Source: Phoronis australis (Eukaryota > Phoronida > Phoronidae). Taken from it: a stretch of 60,816 bases of DNA. Shown in pieces: positions 36,807 through 47,455 of this stretch. Both the position numbers and the translations under genes were made by a program. Numbering within the stretch: position 1 is the stretch's first letter; each line of letters starts with the position of its first letter. The notes under the pieces were generated by a model. It was not told the DNA's origin, made no database searches, and was given only the letters and a program-made list of their open reading frames with translations. Location: positions 237,435 to 298,250 of the forward strand of contig NMRA01000534.1 of NCBI GenBank assembly GCA_002633005.1. The letters run 5' to 3'.

Positions 36807-37546
36807 CAAGGTACCTAAACTACACGGTCAACGGACTCAAAAACACGGGAACGGACGCATGAACACGACTCACGGACCGGCAAACACCGTCCACTGACTC
36901 ACAAACACGGGAACGGACTCACAAAACACGATCCACGCACCCAAATACACGGGACACGGACTCATATTCACGAGGAAACACGGTTAACGGACCGCCAAAC
37001 ACGGTCAACGGACAAAATGTCAACTTCAGCGTTGACAGCTGTGTAATGGGTGCGAGATTAAATATATTTTTGATGTTATTTTTGTCTGTACTGTGATGTA
37101 ATTGTTGTGATTTAGAAACAATAAACATTATTGAAACTAATTATTCGTTCTGAAATTTATTGACTTTCCAAACCTGTTTGTAACATCAAATCTTAATTTT
37201 GACAGTGAGACTAGCGACTTGGGAAGCATCCTCGTCCGCAAGCCTCAAGAGAGCGCTGATCGCTAAGCAGATTAACGCCATCTTGAGGCTGACCTAGGAA
37301 GGCGATGAGTCCGTGTCCCGTGTTTATGGCATGCTTTATCGGCGTGGATCGTGTTTGGCGGTCCGTTAACCGTGTTTCCTCGTGAATATGAGTCCGTGTC
37401 CCGTGTATTTGGGTGCGTGGATCGTGTTTTGTGAGTCCGTTCCCGTGTTTGTGAGTCAGTGGACGGTGTTTGCCGGTCCGTGAGTCGTGTTCATGCGTCC
37501 GTTCCCGTGTTTTTGAGTCCGTTGACCGTGTAGTTTAGGTACCTTG
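36807..37546. mobile_element. Foldback element FB1, copy 2 (740 bp)
   Basis: Same ends as 6585-7281 (CAAGGTACC...GGTACCTTG), flanked by AATAA on both sides (36802-36806, 37547-37551). Its core is inverted relative to copy 1. Copy 2 has an intact additional arm portion (CACGGTCAACGGACAAAATG), and the arms are near-identical between the two copies. Confidence 0.88.
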
Positions 37547-37719
37547 AATAACAGATTACCTTCATTGTCACTCTACCAAGCTCTCCCCTCACTGCAGCGT
37601 TTGAGACATGCTGTTCAAGTCCCAACAAAAATTTACAAGATTTATTTTGCACGATTTCAATGTCTTGTGCGGATTGAAATCCCCAAATCTCAGAACCACA
37701 AACATGTGTGTCTGCGCCA

Positions 37720-37854
37720 TTTCAGTGGACTTTCGTCTCGTTTTCTCGGACTTTTTGTTTCTCTGAGGCGGACCTTTTTGCCCACTTTGCCAATTGGGGG
37801 GCTCGTTCGAGCCCCCCCCCCAAGCCCCCTCCCCTCACCCTGGGTGCGCGCATG
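37720..37854. mobile_element. Partial CATGGGCGCAC-family miniature element
   Basis: Ends ACCCTGGGTGCGCGCATG. Upstream it shares GAGGCGGACCTTTTTG-type text and a GGGGGGCTC...GAGCCCCC hairpin with 9701-9976. The other terminus is not found. Confidence 0.55.
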
Positions 37855-38548
37855 ATGGTGACGCTTACATACGAATGACTTGCATAAAAAGCATGGAGAT
37901 ACATTCAGCTTCTTCATGGTCAGAGACCAGTTCGTCAACATTACTACATGGTGTAACACCATTCTGGAATCCAACCAAGTAGTACTTTTCCCCATAAGTG
38001 AAGCAAATGTCGAGGTCTCGTCCAACGTTTGAAAGGCCAGCCTGTTGCCACATTTTGCAGAAAAATGTAGTAAGATTTTCCTTGTTGGTATTTGAAGAAA
38101 AAAAAGTTCTTCCATTGTGAGTGTGACCTTTGCTGTGAGTTTAGATTTTGATTTCTTGGACATCACTGTTTGACGTTCAGTGCTTTCTCTCTATACTCTT
38201 AATGCTGACTAGAAAATTTCTATCAAAAACAAAATCGACGCACATTTATTCAAAGTAAACACTGAATCATCAGGCTGTCATGGTCACTTCATGGTCCCAG
38301 TATCCATGCAGGAGGGTGGAATATTGTGTCAGCTCAAATCACAGTCCAGTATTCGAACCTGGATTCATCGGACCAGACACCTGCATAGTCCAGCGAACAC
38401 TGTTCGAAACAACTGAGAGCTACAATAAAAGTAAACACTCAGTCTAAGAAAGAGAGTGCTGGCTTAGCGCGTCCAGCTCGGTAAATCAATCGTCATTTTT
38501 AGCAGAAAACTACTTTACTTACCTGATTCATCATCACCAATCATCGAC
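37855..38548. other. Unassigned stretch
   Basis: Overlapping minus-strand frames up to 158 codons (37690-38166) mostly read through the G/C-rich end of the preceding element. The part at about 37870-38160 reads, in minus frames, FCKMWQQAGLSNVGRDLD-like text without a family match. Not called as a gene. Confidence 0.35.
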
Positions 38549-39280
38549 ATAGACCTAATTCACGCCGACAGGAGGCGCGTTCCAAAACGAGGCTTGATAC
38601 GATAGCTCTGTTGGCTTATCGTCATAGTTGTATTCCGCGTTGCTTGACTGAACGGCTGAAAAAATACGGACTCTCAACTGTCTGTTTTACAATCCCTAAG
38701 GACGTTGAGATTCGGAAGCGTTGGGTCGTTGCCATACGCCGCGACGAAGGAAACTATGTCCGTGTAAATTTTTGTAAATATTTTTGAAAAGTTCAGACAT
38801 ATTTTAATTGTCGCATTTCGGTTGGCGAGCATCATAGCAACGTACCAGAGAATCTTCGGCCAGCCAGGCTATGCTTTCATGACTACGGGTTGAAACATGA
38901 TGCATTTTGCTTTCCAAAAAGATTAGGGCCCTCAATTCCTTGATTTTGGGGCCGGATATCGGCCTTATTCCTCTCTCGAAAAATTACGCGAAATTCCCCC
39001 CCACGAGGCCTAAAAATTCCCCTAGTGATTGAAAATTTCTCTCAGGAGTTCAAATCACTTGTAACCACACAGGTGACAATTTGAAAGAGCACAAAATGCT
39101 ACCTGAGACAGAGCCTATGAGAGCTTGCAACAGGGCGGGGGTGATATTGATGGTGATTGGAAGGTAGATTTCCCCTCCCTCTCAGAAGACACAGACACCT
39201 TTCCCTCGGATGAGCGAGGCCTATGAAGAAATATGATAACTATGCTTGCTCTGTCCTGTTAACNTGAGCTATAGACTAAA
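38549..39280 (+). repeat. Interspersed repeat R4, copy 2 (uninterrupted)
   Basis: Matches 18326-19460 in the same orientation but lacks both nested miniature elements, giving the empty sites for each. An N is present at 39264. Confidence 0.8.
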
Positions 39281-39429
39281 GTAAGTTTTACTCGACTACG
39301 TGTGGTTTGTCGGGTAAAATGGCGGCTTGGAAACGCAGACGAAGGTGTGCCAAGAATGCTGCGTTCTGATTGGTCAATTAAGCCGTCCGTCATAATCCTG
39401 GCGATAGGTCAAATTGAGGAATGAGCACA

Positions 39430-39620
39430 CAATGCGTAAACGCACAATTTTCGAATTCGCATTTTTAGGTTGGCCAACCCTAATAAACCCTTAAGAGTTT
39501 TTTTAAGTCGCTGATCAACTCGATTTTCTTGTTGGGTACGGACATGAATATTATCACTGTAATCGGTATTATGGGACCGATTTCAAAAAGCCCGATTTTA
39601 TTTTTGTTTTTTAGCCTGCT
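39430..39620 (+). repeat. Repeat R2, copy 3, upstream of cysteine-rich exon A
   Basis: About 190 bp similar to 8105-8310 and to the reverse complement of 31885-32072. Here it forms part of the sequence just before the splice acceptor of exon A and is shared with the equivalent place before exon B (48248-48440), so it predates the A/B duplication. Confidence 0.6.
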
Positions 39621-39693
39621 TCAAGCATTTTACACTTACGTGTCGTCCACATCCTTTGACTGTTCTCTTCGAAAGTAACTTTGTTATTCACAG

Positions 39694-39941
39694 GCAGAAA
39701 TTATGTGGGGTCCTACGAGGTCCACACAAACCGTAATTGTGAATGGGAACGTGATCGAGGGTACTATTGGCTATGCATGTACTGGCCTACTCCTGGTAAA
39801 TGGAAACGTCACTGTTATTGTGAAAGAAAGTTGGTTGCCAGTGAGCTCAATCACACCAACACAAGCTGCAAATGGCTGCGATACGCGCACACAGAGACGG
39901 AGTATTTCTGGTTTTTTCGGTGTCGTTGCGGTCGTCAATGA
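39694..39941 (+). CDS. Terminal exon of small cysteine-rich protein, paralogue A
   Basis: The exon follows a good acceptor (TTTGTTATTCACAG, ending 39693) and opens in phase 1. It encodes about 82 residues starting GRNYVGSYEVHTNRNCEWE and ends at TGA. Cysteines fall at exon residues 16, 28, 41, 43, 59, 77 and 79. With paralogues B and C it shares the frame H-T-N-x2-C-x-W ... W-x3-C-Y-C ... C-x-[WC]-[LI]-R ... C-x-C. Phase-1 entry, small size and paired cysteines suit a secreted, disulphide-rich protein; that is inference, since no signal-peptide exon was found upstream. A polyadenylation-type AATAAA lies at 40729-40734. I do not recognise the family. Confidence 0.6.
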
Positions 39942-41189
39942 GAAGAAACGCGTGTATAAATGGGACTGAGCAAAATGGCACTGTCCACGATTTATATTGC
40001 AACGTTTTGATGTGTATGCAAAAATTGAAGTGATGTGTGTACTTTTGTGGTAGGCCCCGCTGCATCATCGTACGTGCTAGTGATTCACGTAAAAACTATG
40101 AAAGAATTCTATTTCTTATTAACTTTCTTCGGTCTTTCAAATGCCATGACGAAAATTATTGTTTCTACGATTGTACACTGTACTATAATGTAATTAACGT
40201 AGACAAATTTTGCTGTTACTTAGTAAAAGCAGTAGGTTGTTCTCTATAACTGAATATAGCCACAGACTTGGCAAAACACCTAACGCATTTCAAAACTTAG
40301 ACCAACCACGTCATGACTGAAAATTTATCCTGCCTCCTGTTCATTACCTCTAGGACCTCACTAAAAAGCAAGACTTGGCGAGATAACACGAGATATTACT
40401 TTGCATTTTAAACCAGACTAGATTTTAGCGTAGGTCGTAGAGTTACTGAACGCACTCCTACTACAACTGTTATGGTTTCATTGAGTGGTATGTAATTAAA
40501 CGTAGCTGAAATGTCTCATAAATAATTGCTGTTATTACCGTAGTATAATGCTGTTCATTTTGAAATTTATTTGATATTCTTACGCTGAGGCAGACATGTT
40601 TTATAACGTAACTGACGGTAAAAGGACAGCTGCTTCTATGCATAGAGGTGGTACGGATTACTTTGCTTTTCACTAAACAGTTCTACTTTTTGGAGTTTTG
40701 TGTGACACTGTACTAGATCTTATACACCAATAAAACAGCTTTTAGAATTTTAACATATAAATACGCATTGTTTTAGTACACAATGTACACGTCAACGTAC
40801 TGTAGTACGAAAGAGCGAATTTCCTCCCTTCATGCGACCTAAGAACGAAAATCATTAAGTAATCTGATTACCTCTTGCAAACTGGTCTCGACAAGTTCTT
40901 TGTCCAGCACATACCACTGTTGAAATGTCGGCGAGGCTCGTGCTAGCTGCTCACCAACTCGCCATTGGCAGGCTTTCAAGCGTTCCTACTTTTCTTACTT
41001 TTTGGCCTGTTCCTACCTTTCCTACTTTTTCTGAAATTCCTAATATTTCCTACTTTTTCCTACTTTTTTCTCACTGCTTTAAAAATTTCATTCAAGTTAT
41101 GTTTTTGGAGTAGTCAGTAGTTGTTTTAGGTAATCAGGAACACCATACGAAAGGACTTCCTCCAGCACAAGCGATGCTAACCTAAAGCA

Positions 41190-42215
41190 CTGGTGGCCAT
41201 GTGTACAAAAAACAACAAACTGTATATTTAATTTCATTTAATAAAGTCTATGCCAATTGTACGACAATTCAATTCTATTTTGAGTATTCAATGCTATTAC
41301 ACCAATTCAATCCACACTCCTGGATTCCATATCGTGAACTCAAAGCTGGTTTGTATATTCTATCCTGTTTTGTAAATTCAATGTTGTTTAATCGATTCTG
41401 TTTGTTCTATCCTATAGTGTTGTGAATTCAACCCCATTTCATAAATTCACTCCAGTTTCATTGATTCTGTTTCGTCAATCCTGGTGGCCTAATGACACGC
41501 CTAATATATGCATGTATTCTTCAAGCTGTTGATGTCGACAACAAGACTATTTACTCCAGCAATAGAAACTTTAAGAACATGCCTTCAAGGAACGCAACAG
41601 TTCGATGAATAGGTTGGAGTATTTCCTTCGTACAATATTGGATACTCTAGGGCTAGAACATGTGGCTTTGCCCATATCGCGTGCAGCCAATCTTTTGAGA
41701 GATGAAAATGACATTAGTTATCATGTTCACAGTGATAATGGTGGCCTGAACGCCCAACCTCACGCAACGCACAGACAACCGGGAAACTCAAACGCGTGCG
41801 CACATATGACATATTTGTTTCGTCCATAGGCCGCTAGGATTGACGAAACAGAATCGACAGAACAGGATTGATATGTTACACAAAGGTATTGGTTTCGCCT
41901 GTAGGCCGCTAGGATTGACGAAACGCAGTAGATGGAATTGGATTGAAATCAGGAAACGGGATTAAATTCATTATAAAGAAATAGGATCGACTGACAAAAC
42001 AAAAAATCATTAAACAGCACTGAATTCACAAAACAGGTTAGTATGTACAAAACAGCATTGACTTTGTAATAAGGAATCCATAAGTTTGAATTGAATTGAT
42101 GTAATTGCATTGAATGCACAAGATAGGATTGAATTGTCTTACTATTGGTATTGGATTTATCAAATGGAATTGAATATACAATTTGATGGTTTTTGCATAA
42201 ATGACCAATCATACT
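41190..42215. mobile_element. Long imperfect inverted repeat (foldback-type)
   Basis: The left arm (about 41190-41480) and right arm (about 41860-42215) are diverged reverse complements of about 300 bp, rich in AATTCAAT-like words. Matching landmarks are CTGTATATTTAATTTCATTT with its counterpart GTATATTCAATTCCATTT, and GTTTCGTCAATCCT. CTAGGATTGACGAAAC also occurs twice on the right (41835, 41908). No coding content; the ends are not sharp. Confidence 0.6.
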
Positions 42216-42483
42216 AAAGACTATGTAGTTGGAGAAATAGTAGGACTTCACAATTTTGAGTGGAAGTGGTTTGAGATCGTAATTCTATTGTATTTCACCT
42301 AACATTGAAGGAAAGGGGCGTCTTAAAGTGTAATTTGCAAGGTCCAAGTATGTTAAATTGCAATAATATCTTCAAGGTATTGCTATTTGGATGTATTTTA
42401 TTCCAATCATCGTATTATTGTATCTTTAGTTATTTAAAAAAAGCGAAAATAAGAAAATGCGCGAAAAGTTGACCTTTGACACC

Positions 42484-43705
42484 GTGACATGGTGTTGGGG
42501 AACACAAACCAGATCATATCCCACAATGCAGTTCACTGCTATTATATCACAGTACACGAAGAAGAAAGACCGTTCAATCCTATCGGCACCCACATACCAT
42601 TAATCAAACTAGAAAATGACAATGGGGCAAACCAACTTGAAAAGCAGTGTTGCCACTCAAAGGGTCGCCCATATTTTAAATATTACAGTATACATTAAAA
42701 CTTCTTGATATGCTATATGGGCGATCACCAATCCAATGGTATGCTCTCTTTACTCTATAGAAACTTTACCAGGCGGTTCCTACCCAAGTCGACTCGTAAT
42801 CAAGCCATGTACCATATTTCATTTATAAATAATGGCAACATTGGGTTATTGTACATCGACATGAAATGGTTGTTTCCATTTCAAGCATCGCCTTACAACA
42901 TAAAACTGTTTTGGAACACATGTGTATATTGATATAGGTCCGAGTTGACTTGAGTACGAAAATGAAATGACTTGTTCTATAACCTATAAAACTATGCCCT
43001 CCCCCAGCACCAAGGTGAGAAAGTCTAAACTATAAAATTGCAATTCTTTCATCCTCTTCTTTACAATTCACAGTCGATTATTCCAAAGTGGTTCTCATTC
43101 ATAATGCTCAATTGCATGCCAGTGAACCCGAGTCTCACGAGCTCAAACCACTGAGCCACACTGTCTACAAACAATCAGAGACCTAACACTTTTCGAGTGA
43201 TTTGCTATAATGCAAAAAAATCCCAGTTTTATCACTGAAACTGGTATTTATCCACGGCTGAAACACGATTCATCAATGGGGATATGGGCGCCTGGTACTG
43301 ACTGGTAATAAGCACCTACTTTTGAATTAAAAAAGACCAAGTTATAATTCGCGGTTGTAGGATACATATTGATAATATTCTTACCAATCACTAACATCTA
43401 ATCGCAACTCCTGCGCACCTTCAGCCTGTTGACGTTCACAGGACGAACCCGCTGGGAGTGAGTCTTCGGCGACCAGAGAAAGGGCCGTGAAAGGTATCGA
43501 GGGAGAACGGCTCCACTACAGAAAAGCTGTGAACACATATTGTTCCTCTGGGATCTGTCACCTCCACCTCCACGTCCGAAAGGTCGGAATCATCTGAAAA
43601 GTCCACCTGTCCGTCCCTGTATCGTTCAAAGTATTCCTTATCTACGTTGCTGTACTCACTTGGACACACATTGCTTCCTTTGTGTTCCCCAACACCACGT
43701 CACAG
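42484..43705. mobile_element. Putative TIR element with GTGACRTGGTGTTGGGGAAC ends
   Basis: GTGACATGGTGTTGGGGAAC at 42484 is repeated inverted near 43705 (GTTCCCCAACACCACGTCAC), bracketing about 1.2 kb. An acidic frame (43436-43669, minus: DFSDDSDLSDVEVEVTDPRG) starts just inside the right end. No target duplication is evident, so it may be an old element or a local inverted duplication. Confidence 0.5.
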
Positions 43706-43944
43706 ATGTGTAACGAACGAAAATGGCGCCGTTTCTATTCTCCGTTACAACGATGGCGTTACAACGACACGGCACTAAATATGTAAATAACTTTGTATAG
43801 CGGCGTACAATTCAGTTAATGTTAAGAATATAGGAATGATAATTATAAACTAGAATTTAGACCATATTGTTGTTCAGATTGGTTTGGACCTTGCCATTTC
43901 CTCTTTAAGTTCGACAGTCCTGGGGTTTGGTCCATGGGTGGTCC

Positions 43945-45535
43945 AAAAGAGCACCCAAAATCCAAGATTAAGACCCAATTTTCCTGGAGTTTGTAGATAA
44001 GATGGTGGTGTTTGGACCCCGAGAGACAATAAAACCCTGTTGAAGGAGGGGAACTTGTTATAGAAGGATCTGAACAGAAAAGAGACTCAAGCTTCAAGAA
44101 CCAACTCGAGAGGGAGTCGTTGAAAAGAGAGCTACCTGCCTTTCTCAATAAGGATTGGTCGACCAACTTCTACACTCCACTTCTGTATGGAAGGGAAGTA
44201 TATTGGGGGTGATGGGAGAGTGCACTCGGTTCTTCGTTGACGATGGAGAAGAATGCACAGAATCCTTTCCATCCCTAAGTTGTAATCACTCGGAAGCCGA
44301 CATCAGTGTAGTCATTCATATGATTGAGGCGGCAAGTCCACACCTGGCGACATCATCACAAGAGTTTCTGACACCGACATTTTAGTGTTGGTCCTACACT
44401 ATCTCCATTGAGTTACATCCATTTTGTGGATGAAGCTTGGGACTAGAGGACAAGGCGATCTGCGTTATTTAAACATAACTAAGATTGCTACTGCGATAGG
44501 CCAAGCTATGTGTGTTGCACTCCTCCGTCTACACGTGTTCACTTGATGTGACTATCCTGTGTATTTGTAAGGAAAAGAAAAAACAGACCAAATGTAGTCG
44601 TGGCAAAACGTGATCAGTTTCAGAGAACATTTCCTTCACTGAGTCGCACTATACCAACAGAAGAAGTCATCAAAATCTTGCAGGACTCAACAAGCACCGG
44701 TTCAATGTGGTGGACAGAATCTACAAACGGAAGTCACCGCTAAGCACCCGTTTGAGAAGCTTAAAAGCATCCAGTGCAGCAGTATTCCACCGTGCGAAGC
44801 TGAACTAGGGCTTCACATGGATAGAAAAGCACTTACTGATAGACTATGGGGTTGTGCTCATCTCCAAATCTTGGACAAAACACCCACCAATGTATGGGAA
44901 TATGTTGACAGCGAATTTCACATCATTTGGTTCAGTGAACAGATGCTCCTCTGCCCTCATTCCAGAGGTTCAAGCCGAAACAAAGCCAGATGACAATAGT
45001 GGCGATGCTGGGAGAGATGATGGTATGGACAGTGATGTAGACAAAGATCATGATCCTCTGCCAACAGAAATAAAATCACCTGGCGAAGAGAGTGACGACG
45101 ATCACGACTTAGATGTTTGCAGTTAAGTTACAGCAGATTAAATAATTGTTATTGCGTTTTGAATGTGGGTTTTATCTTATGAAACAATAGACTGTGCCTT
45201 GCATCACAATCTCATGTCCTTTCATTTGTTGCCACTAGATATGGTTCAAGCAGTTTAGCTTTAATTTGTAGCCAGCTTATTTAGTTACCCCCAGATGTAT
45301 CTTCATTTAGTTTTTGTTTCATTTTTGTTGTATTTGAGAGTAAATTGGTCATATCTTCAGATGTTTTTGTTTATTTGAAATAATATGTTTTATCCGTAGT
45401 AATCAAAATTGTCGTATTTCCTGTTTGATACAAGTTCATTTTGGGAGTCTTGTGATCCCTTGTGGTCCAAACACCCCCATCTTATCTGCTAACCCCAGGA
45501 AAATCCAGTCTTAAGCTGCGGATGTGGTGTCCAGA
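43945..45535 (+). mobile_element. DNA-transposon-like unit with inverted ends around a pseudogene
   Basis: Left sequence around 43978-44028 (TTTTCCTGGAGTTTGTAGAT, AAGATGGTGGTGTTTGGACC) reappears inverted at about 45450-45500 (GGTCCAAACACCCCCATCTT). The two copies bracket the 44040-45126 pseudogene, as terminal inverted repeats would. Similarity continues outward for some tens of bases. No clear short target duplication was found. Confidence 0.5.
44040..45126 (+). pseudogene. Decayed transposon-type protein, putative nuclease-like family
   Basis: Several plus frames carry, in order, LERESLKRELPAFLNKDW, NHSEADISVVIHMIEAASPH, VSDTDILVLVLHYLH, WMKLGTRGQGDLRYLNITKI and ATAIGQAMCVALLRLHVFT. A stop then stands before CD. 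A segment with IPPCEAELGLHMDRKALTDR and an acidic tail (EESDDDHDLDVCS) follow. I recall the pattern 'EAD...DTD.LVL...HAFTGCD' from many predicted invertebrate proteins linked to mobile elements. A nuclease fold is my inference. At least two frameshifts and an in-frame TGA make it non-functional. Confidence 0.5.
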
Positions 45536-45667
45536 GTTAGTAAACTATCTTTTAGAAAAAAATTGTTGCACTTAACTTTAAAGAAATCCTTTAATCAATA
45601 AGTGTCTTAATCAATAAGTGTCTTAATCAATAACACAATAATTTTTCATGTCATAAGTTGTATTATT
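45375..45667. repeat. Direct repeat flanking the motif array, left copy
   Basis: About 290 bp from a TATTTGAAATAATATG-type start to AAGTTGTATTATT. It aligns in the same orientation with 47168-47455 on the other side of the array. It includes the right inverted end of the transposon-like unit at 43945-45535. A small triplication of AATCAATAAGTGTCTT lies at about 45592-45633. Confidence 0.7.
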
Positions 45668-47139
45668 ATGCGCCCACATATTTATATGTGGACTTATTAT
45701 GTCGTCATCTCTGTCCTTTCGTCCGTCCGGGCGGCGTCCGGGCGGCGTCCGTCCGGCGTCCGCTGCTCTATCTCCAAAATCCTTTGACATATGTTTATGA
45801 AATTTGGCAAATTTGTTCCAATCATAAAAGGGACGGCATGAGCGAACTTTCAGACGGATTCAACTACCGGTGTGCCCCCTACTGGCAATTTTAATTTTTT
45901 ACGCTTTCGACTACTGTGGCGCCTCCTAGTGGCAGTTTTGTTTTTTTTAGCGCCTATGACGGTATCTCCTAAACCGTTCGCAGGATCTTTACGAAATTTA
46001 GTAAGTATACTTATATGATGTTAACAATGGACGACGACGACTTTTGGACGGATCTGACCACCGGTGTGCCCCCTAGTGGAAATTTTATTTTTTACGTTTA
46101 CCTTTGTATCTTCAAAAGTCCTTAACGGATTTTCATGAAATTTAATATGTAGGCACCTATTAGTGAGATGACGCTATCCTCCCGTTTTCGGATGGATTCG
46201 ACGTAGTTTGCGCCACCTAGTGACCATTTTTACTGTTTTCGAGTCTGTTTTTTGCGTCCACCCCTCTATCAACCAAACCGCTCAAAGGATGATTGTGTAA
46301 ATTAGCATGTATGTGCTTACTATAAAGAGGACGGTTGACGATGGTTTTCCGACGATTTCGACTACTGTGGCGCCTCCTAGTGGCAGTTTTGTTTTTGTTG
46401 CGCCTATGGCTGTATCTCTTAAACCGTTCGCAGGATCTTTACTTATTTTAGGAAGTGTATGTATATGATGTTGACTATGAATTACGAAGAATTATTGGAC
46501 AGATCTGACTACTGCTCTGCCCCATAGTGGCAATTTTAGTTTATTACGTTTAACTCAGTATCTTCGAAGGTCCTCAACAGATTTTCATAAAATTTTAAAT
46601 ATAGGCATCTATTGGTGTGATGACGCTATCTTTCTGTTTTTGGATGGAATCGAGGTATTTTGCACCACCTAGTGGCCATTTTTGCTATTTTCAAATCTTG
46701 TTTTTGGTGTCCACCCCTGTATCAACCAAATCATTTGAAATTTGGCATATATGTCTCAGTGTGAAGACGACCTTTGATGATGGTGACTGACTACTGTGGC
46801 GCCTCCTAGTGGTAGTTTGTTTTGTGCCCATAGTTGTATCTCCTAAACCCACTGCAAGATATTTACTAAATTTAGTAAGTGTATTTATATGAAGATAACA
46901 ACAGACGACCGTGACGACGACTTTCAGGCGGATCCAACGGACACTGTGCCCACTGGTGGCAGTTTCATTTTATTCTGTTTTCCTTTGTTTCTCAGAAGTT
47001 CCTTGACACATTTTTATGAAATTTGGCATGTTCCTGATTTTGGATGGATTGTATGTTTTTGCGCCATCTAGTGGCCATTTTTATGATACAAAGAAATAAC
47101 CCTAGAAGCACACCATTTGCAATGCATTCGTGGGCGCAT
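45668..47139. repeat. Tandem array with ten CTCF-like core motifs
   Basis: The block begins ATGCGCCCAC and ends with the inverse GTGGGCGCAT (47130-47139). After a CGTCCGTCCGG tract it consists of degenerate units of about 145 bp, which group into triplets of about 440 bp (GACTACTGTGGCGCCTCCTA recurs near 45909, 46360 and 46789). Most units end with an S-Y-GCC-M-Y-CT-R-S-TGG-type word followed by a T-rich tract and then a stretch like TTTTCATGAAATTTGG. No frame is maintained, so the array is non-coding. Origin by tandem expansion of a mobile repeat is likely; 33490-34600 is a diverged relative. Confidence 0.85.
45872..47074 (-). promoter_or_regulatory. Ten candidate CTCF-type sites, all in one orientation
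   Basis: Read on the minus strand, 14-mers fit the bilaterian CTCF core CCASYAGRKGGCRS. They lie at 45872 (CCAGTAGGGGGCAC, perfect), 45919 (one mismatch), 46066 (CCACTAGGGGGCAC, perfect), 46210 (one), 46370 (one), 46517 (one), 46662 (one), 46799 (one), 46946 (one) and 47061 (CCACTAGATGGCGC, perfect). Spacings are 47, 147, 144, 160, 147, 145, 137, 147 and 115 bp. The match to the consensus is seen directly; binding is inference. Confidence 0.45.
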
Positions 47140-47167
47140 TTCAACGCTCCGCGTTGCTCTTGTTACA

Positions 47168-47455
47168 TCATTTGAAACAATTTTTATCCATAGTAATAAT
47201 AAAAAATGTCGTATTTCCTCTTTTATTAGTACAGGTTTGAGGACCTATCCTCTGGGGTCCAAACACCGCCATCTTGTCTACAAACCCCGGGAAAAATTAC
47301 ATCTTAAATTTTGGATATGGTGTCTAGAGTTACTAACCTGTTTTGGAAAAAAATGTGCACTTAGAAGTTTAAATATCTTTAATAGATCTTTATGATTAGT
47401 AAGCATCTTAATTAATAACCCCAAGCATTTTCATGTGTTAAGTTGTACCATTTTA
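47168..47455. repeat. Direct repeat flanking the motif array, right copy
   Basis: Partner of 45375-45667, sharing GTCGTATTTCCT, GGGGTCCAAACACC, the GGTGTCTAGAGTTA-type stretch and TCATGTGTTAAGTTGTA. Confidence 0.7.

Larger units (their letters stand above)
39430..40928 (+). repeat. Segmental duplication carrying exon A
   Basis: About 1.5 kb that align in order with 48248-49600: R2 repeat, acceptor, coding exon, 3' untranslated stretch (GTGGTAGGCCCCGCTGCATC is in both) and AATAAA. Similarity ends near GTCCAGCACATACCACTGTT. The non-coding parts look at least as similar as the coding exon. Confidence 0.8.

Noticed and set aside
37690-38166. 158-codon minus-strand frame
   Set aside because: Part of it reads the G/C-rich terminus of a miniature element and the rest has no family match.
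45668-47139. LTR retrotransposon reading of the array with its flanking direct repeats
   Set aside because: No primer-binding site, polypurine tract or coding region lies between the repeats, and the array has its own inverted ends.
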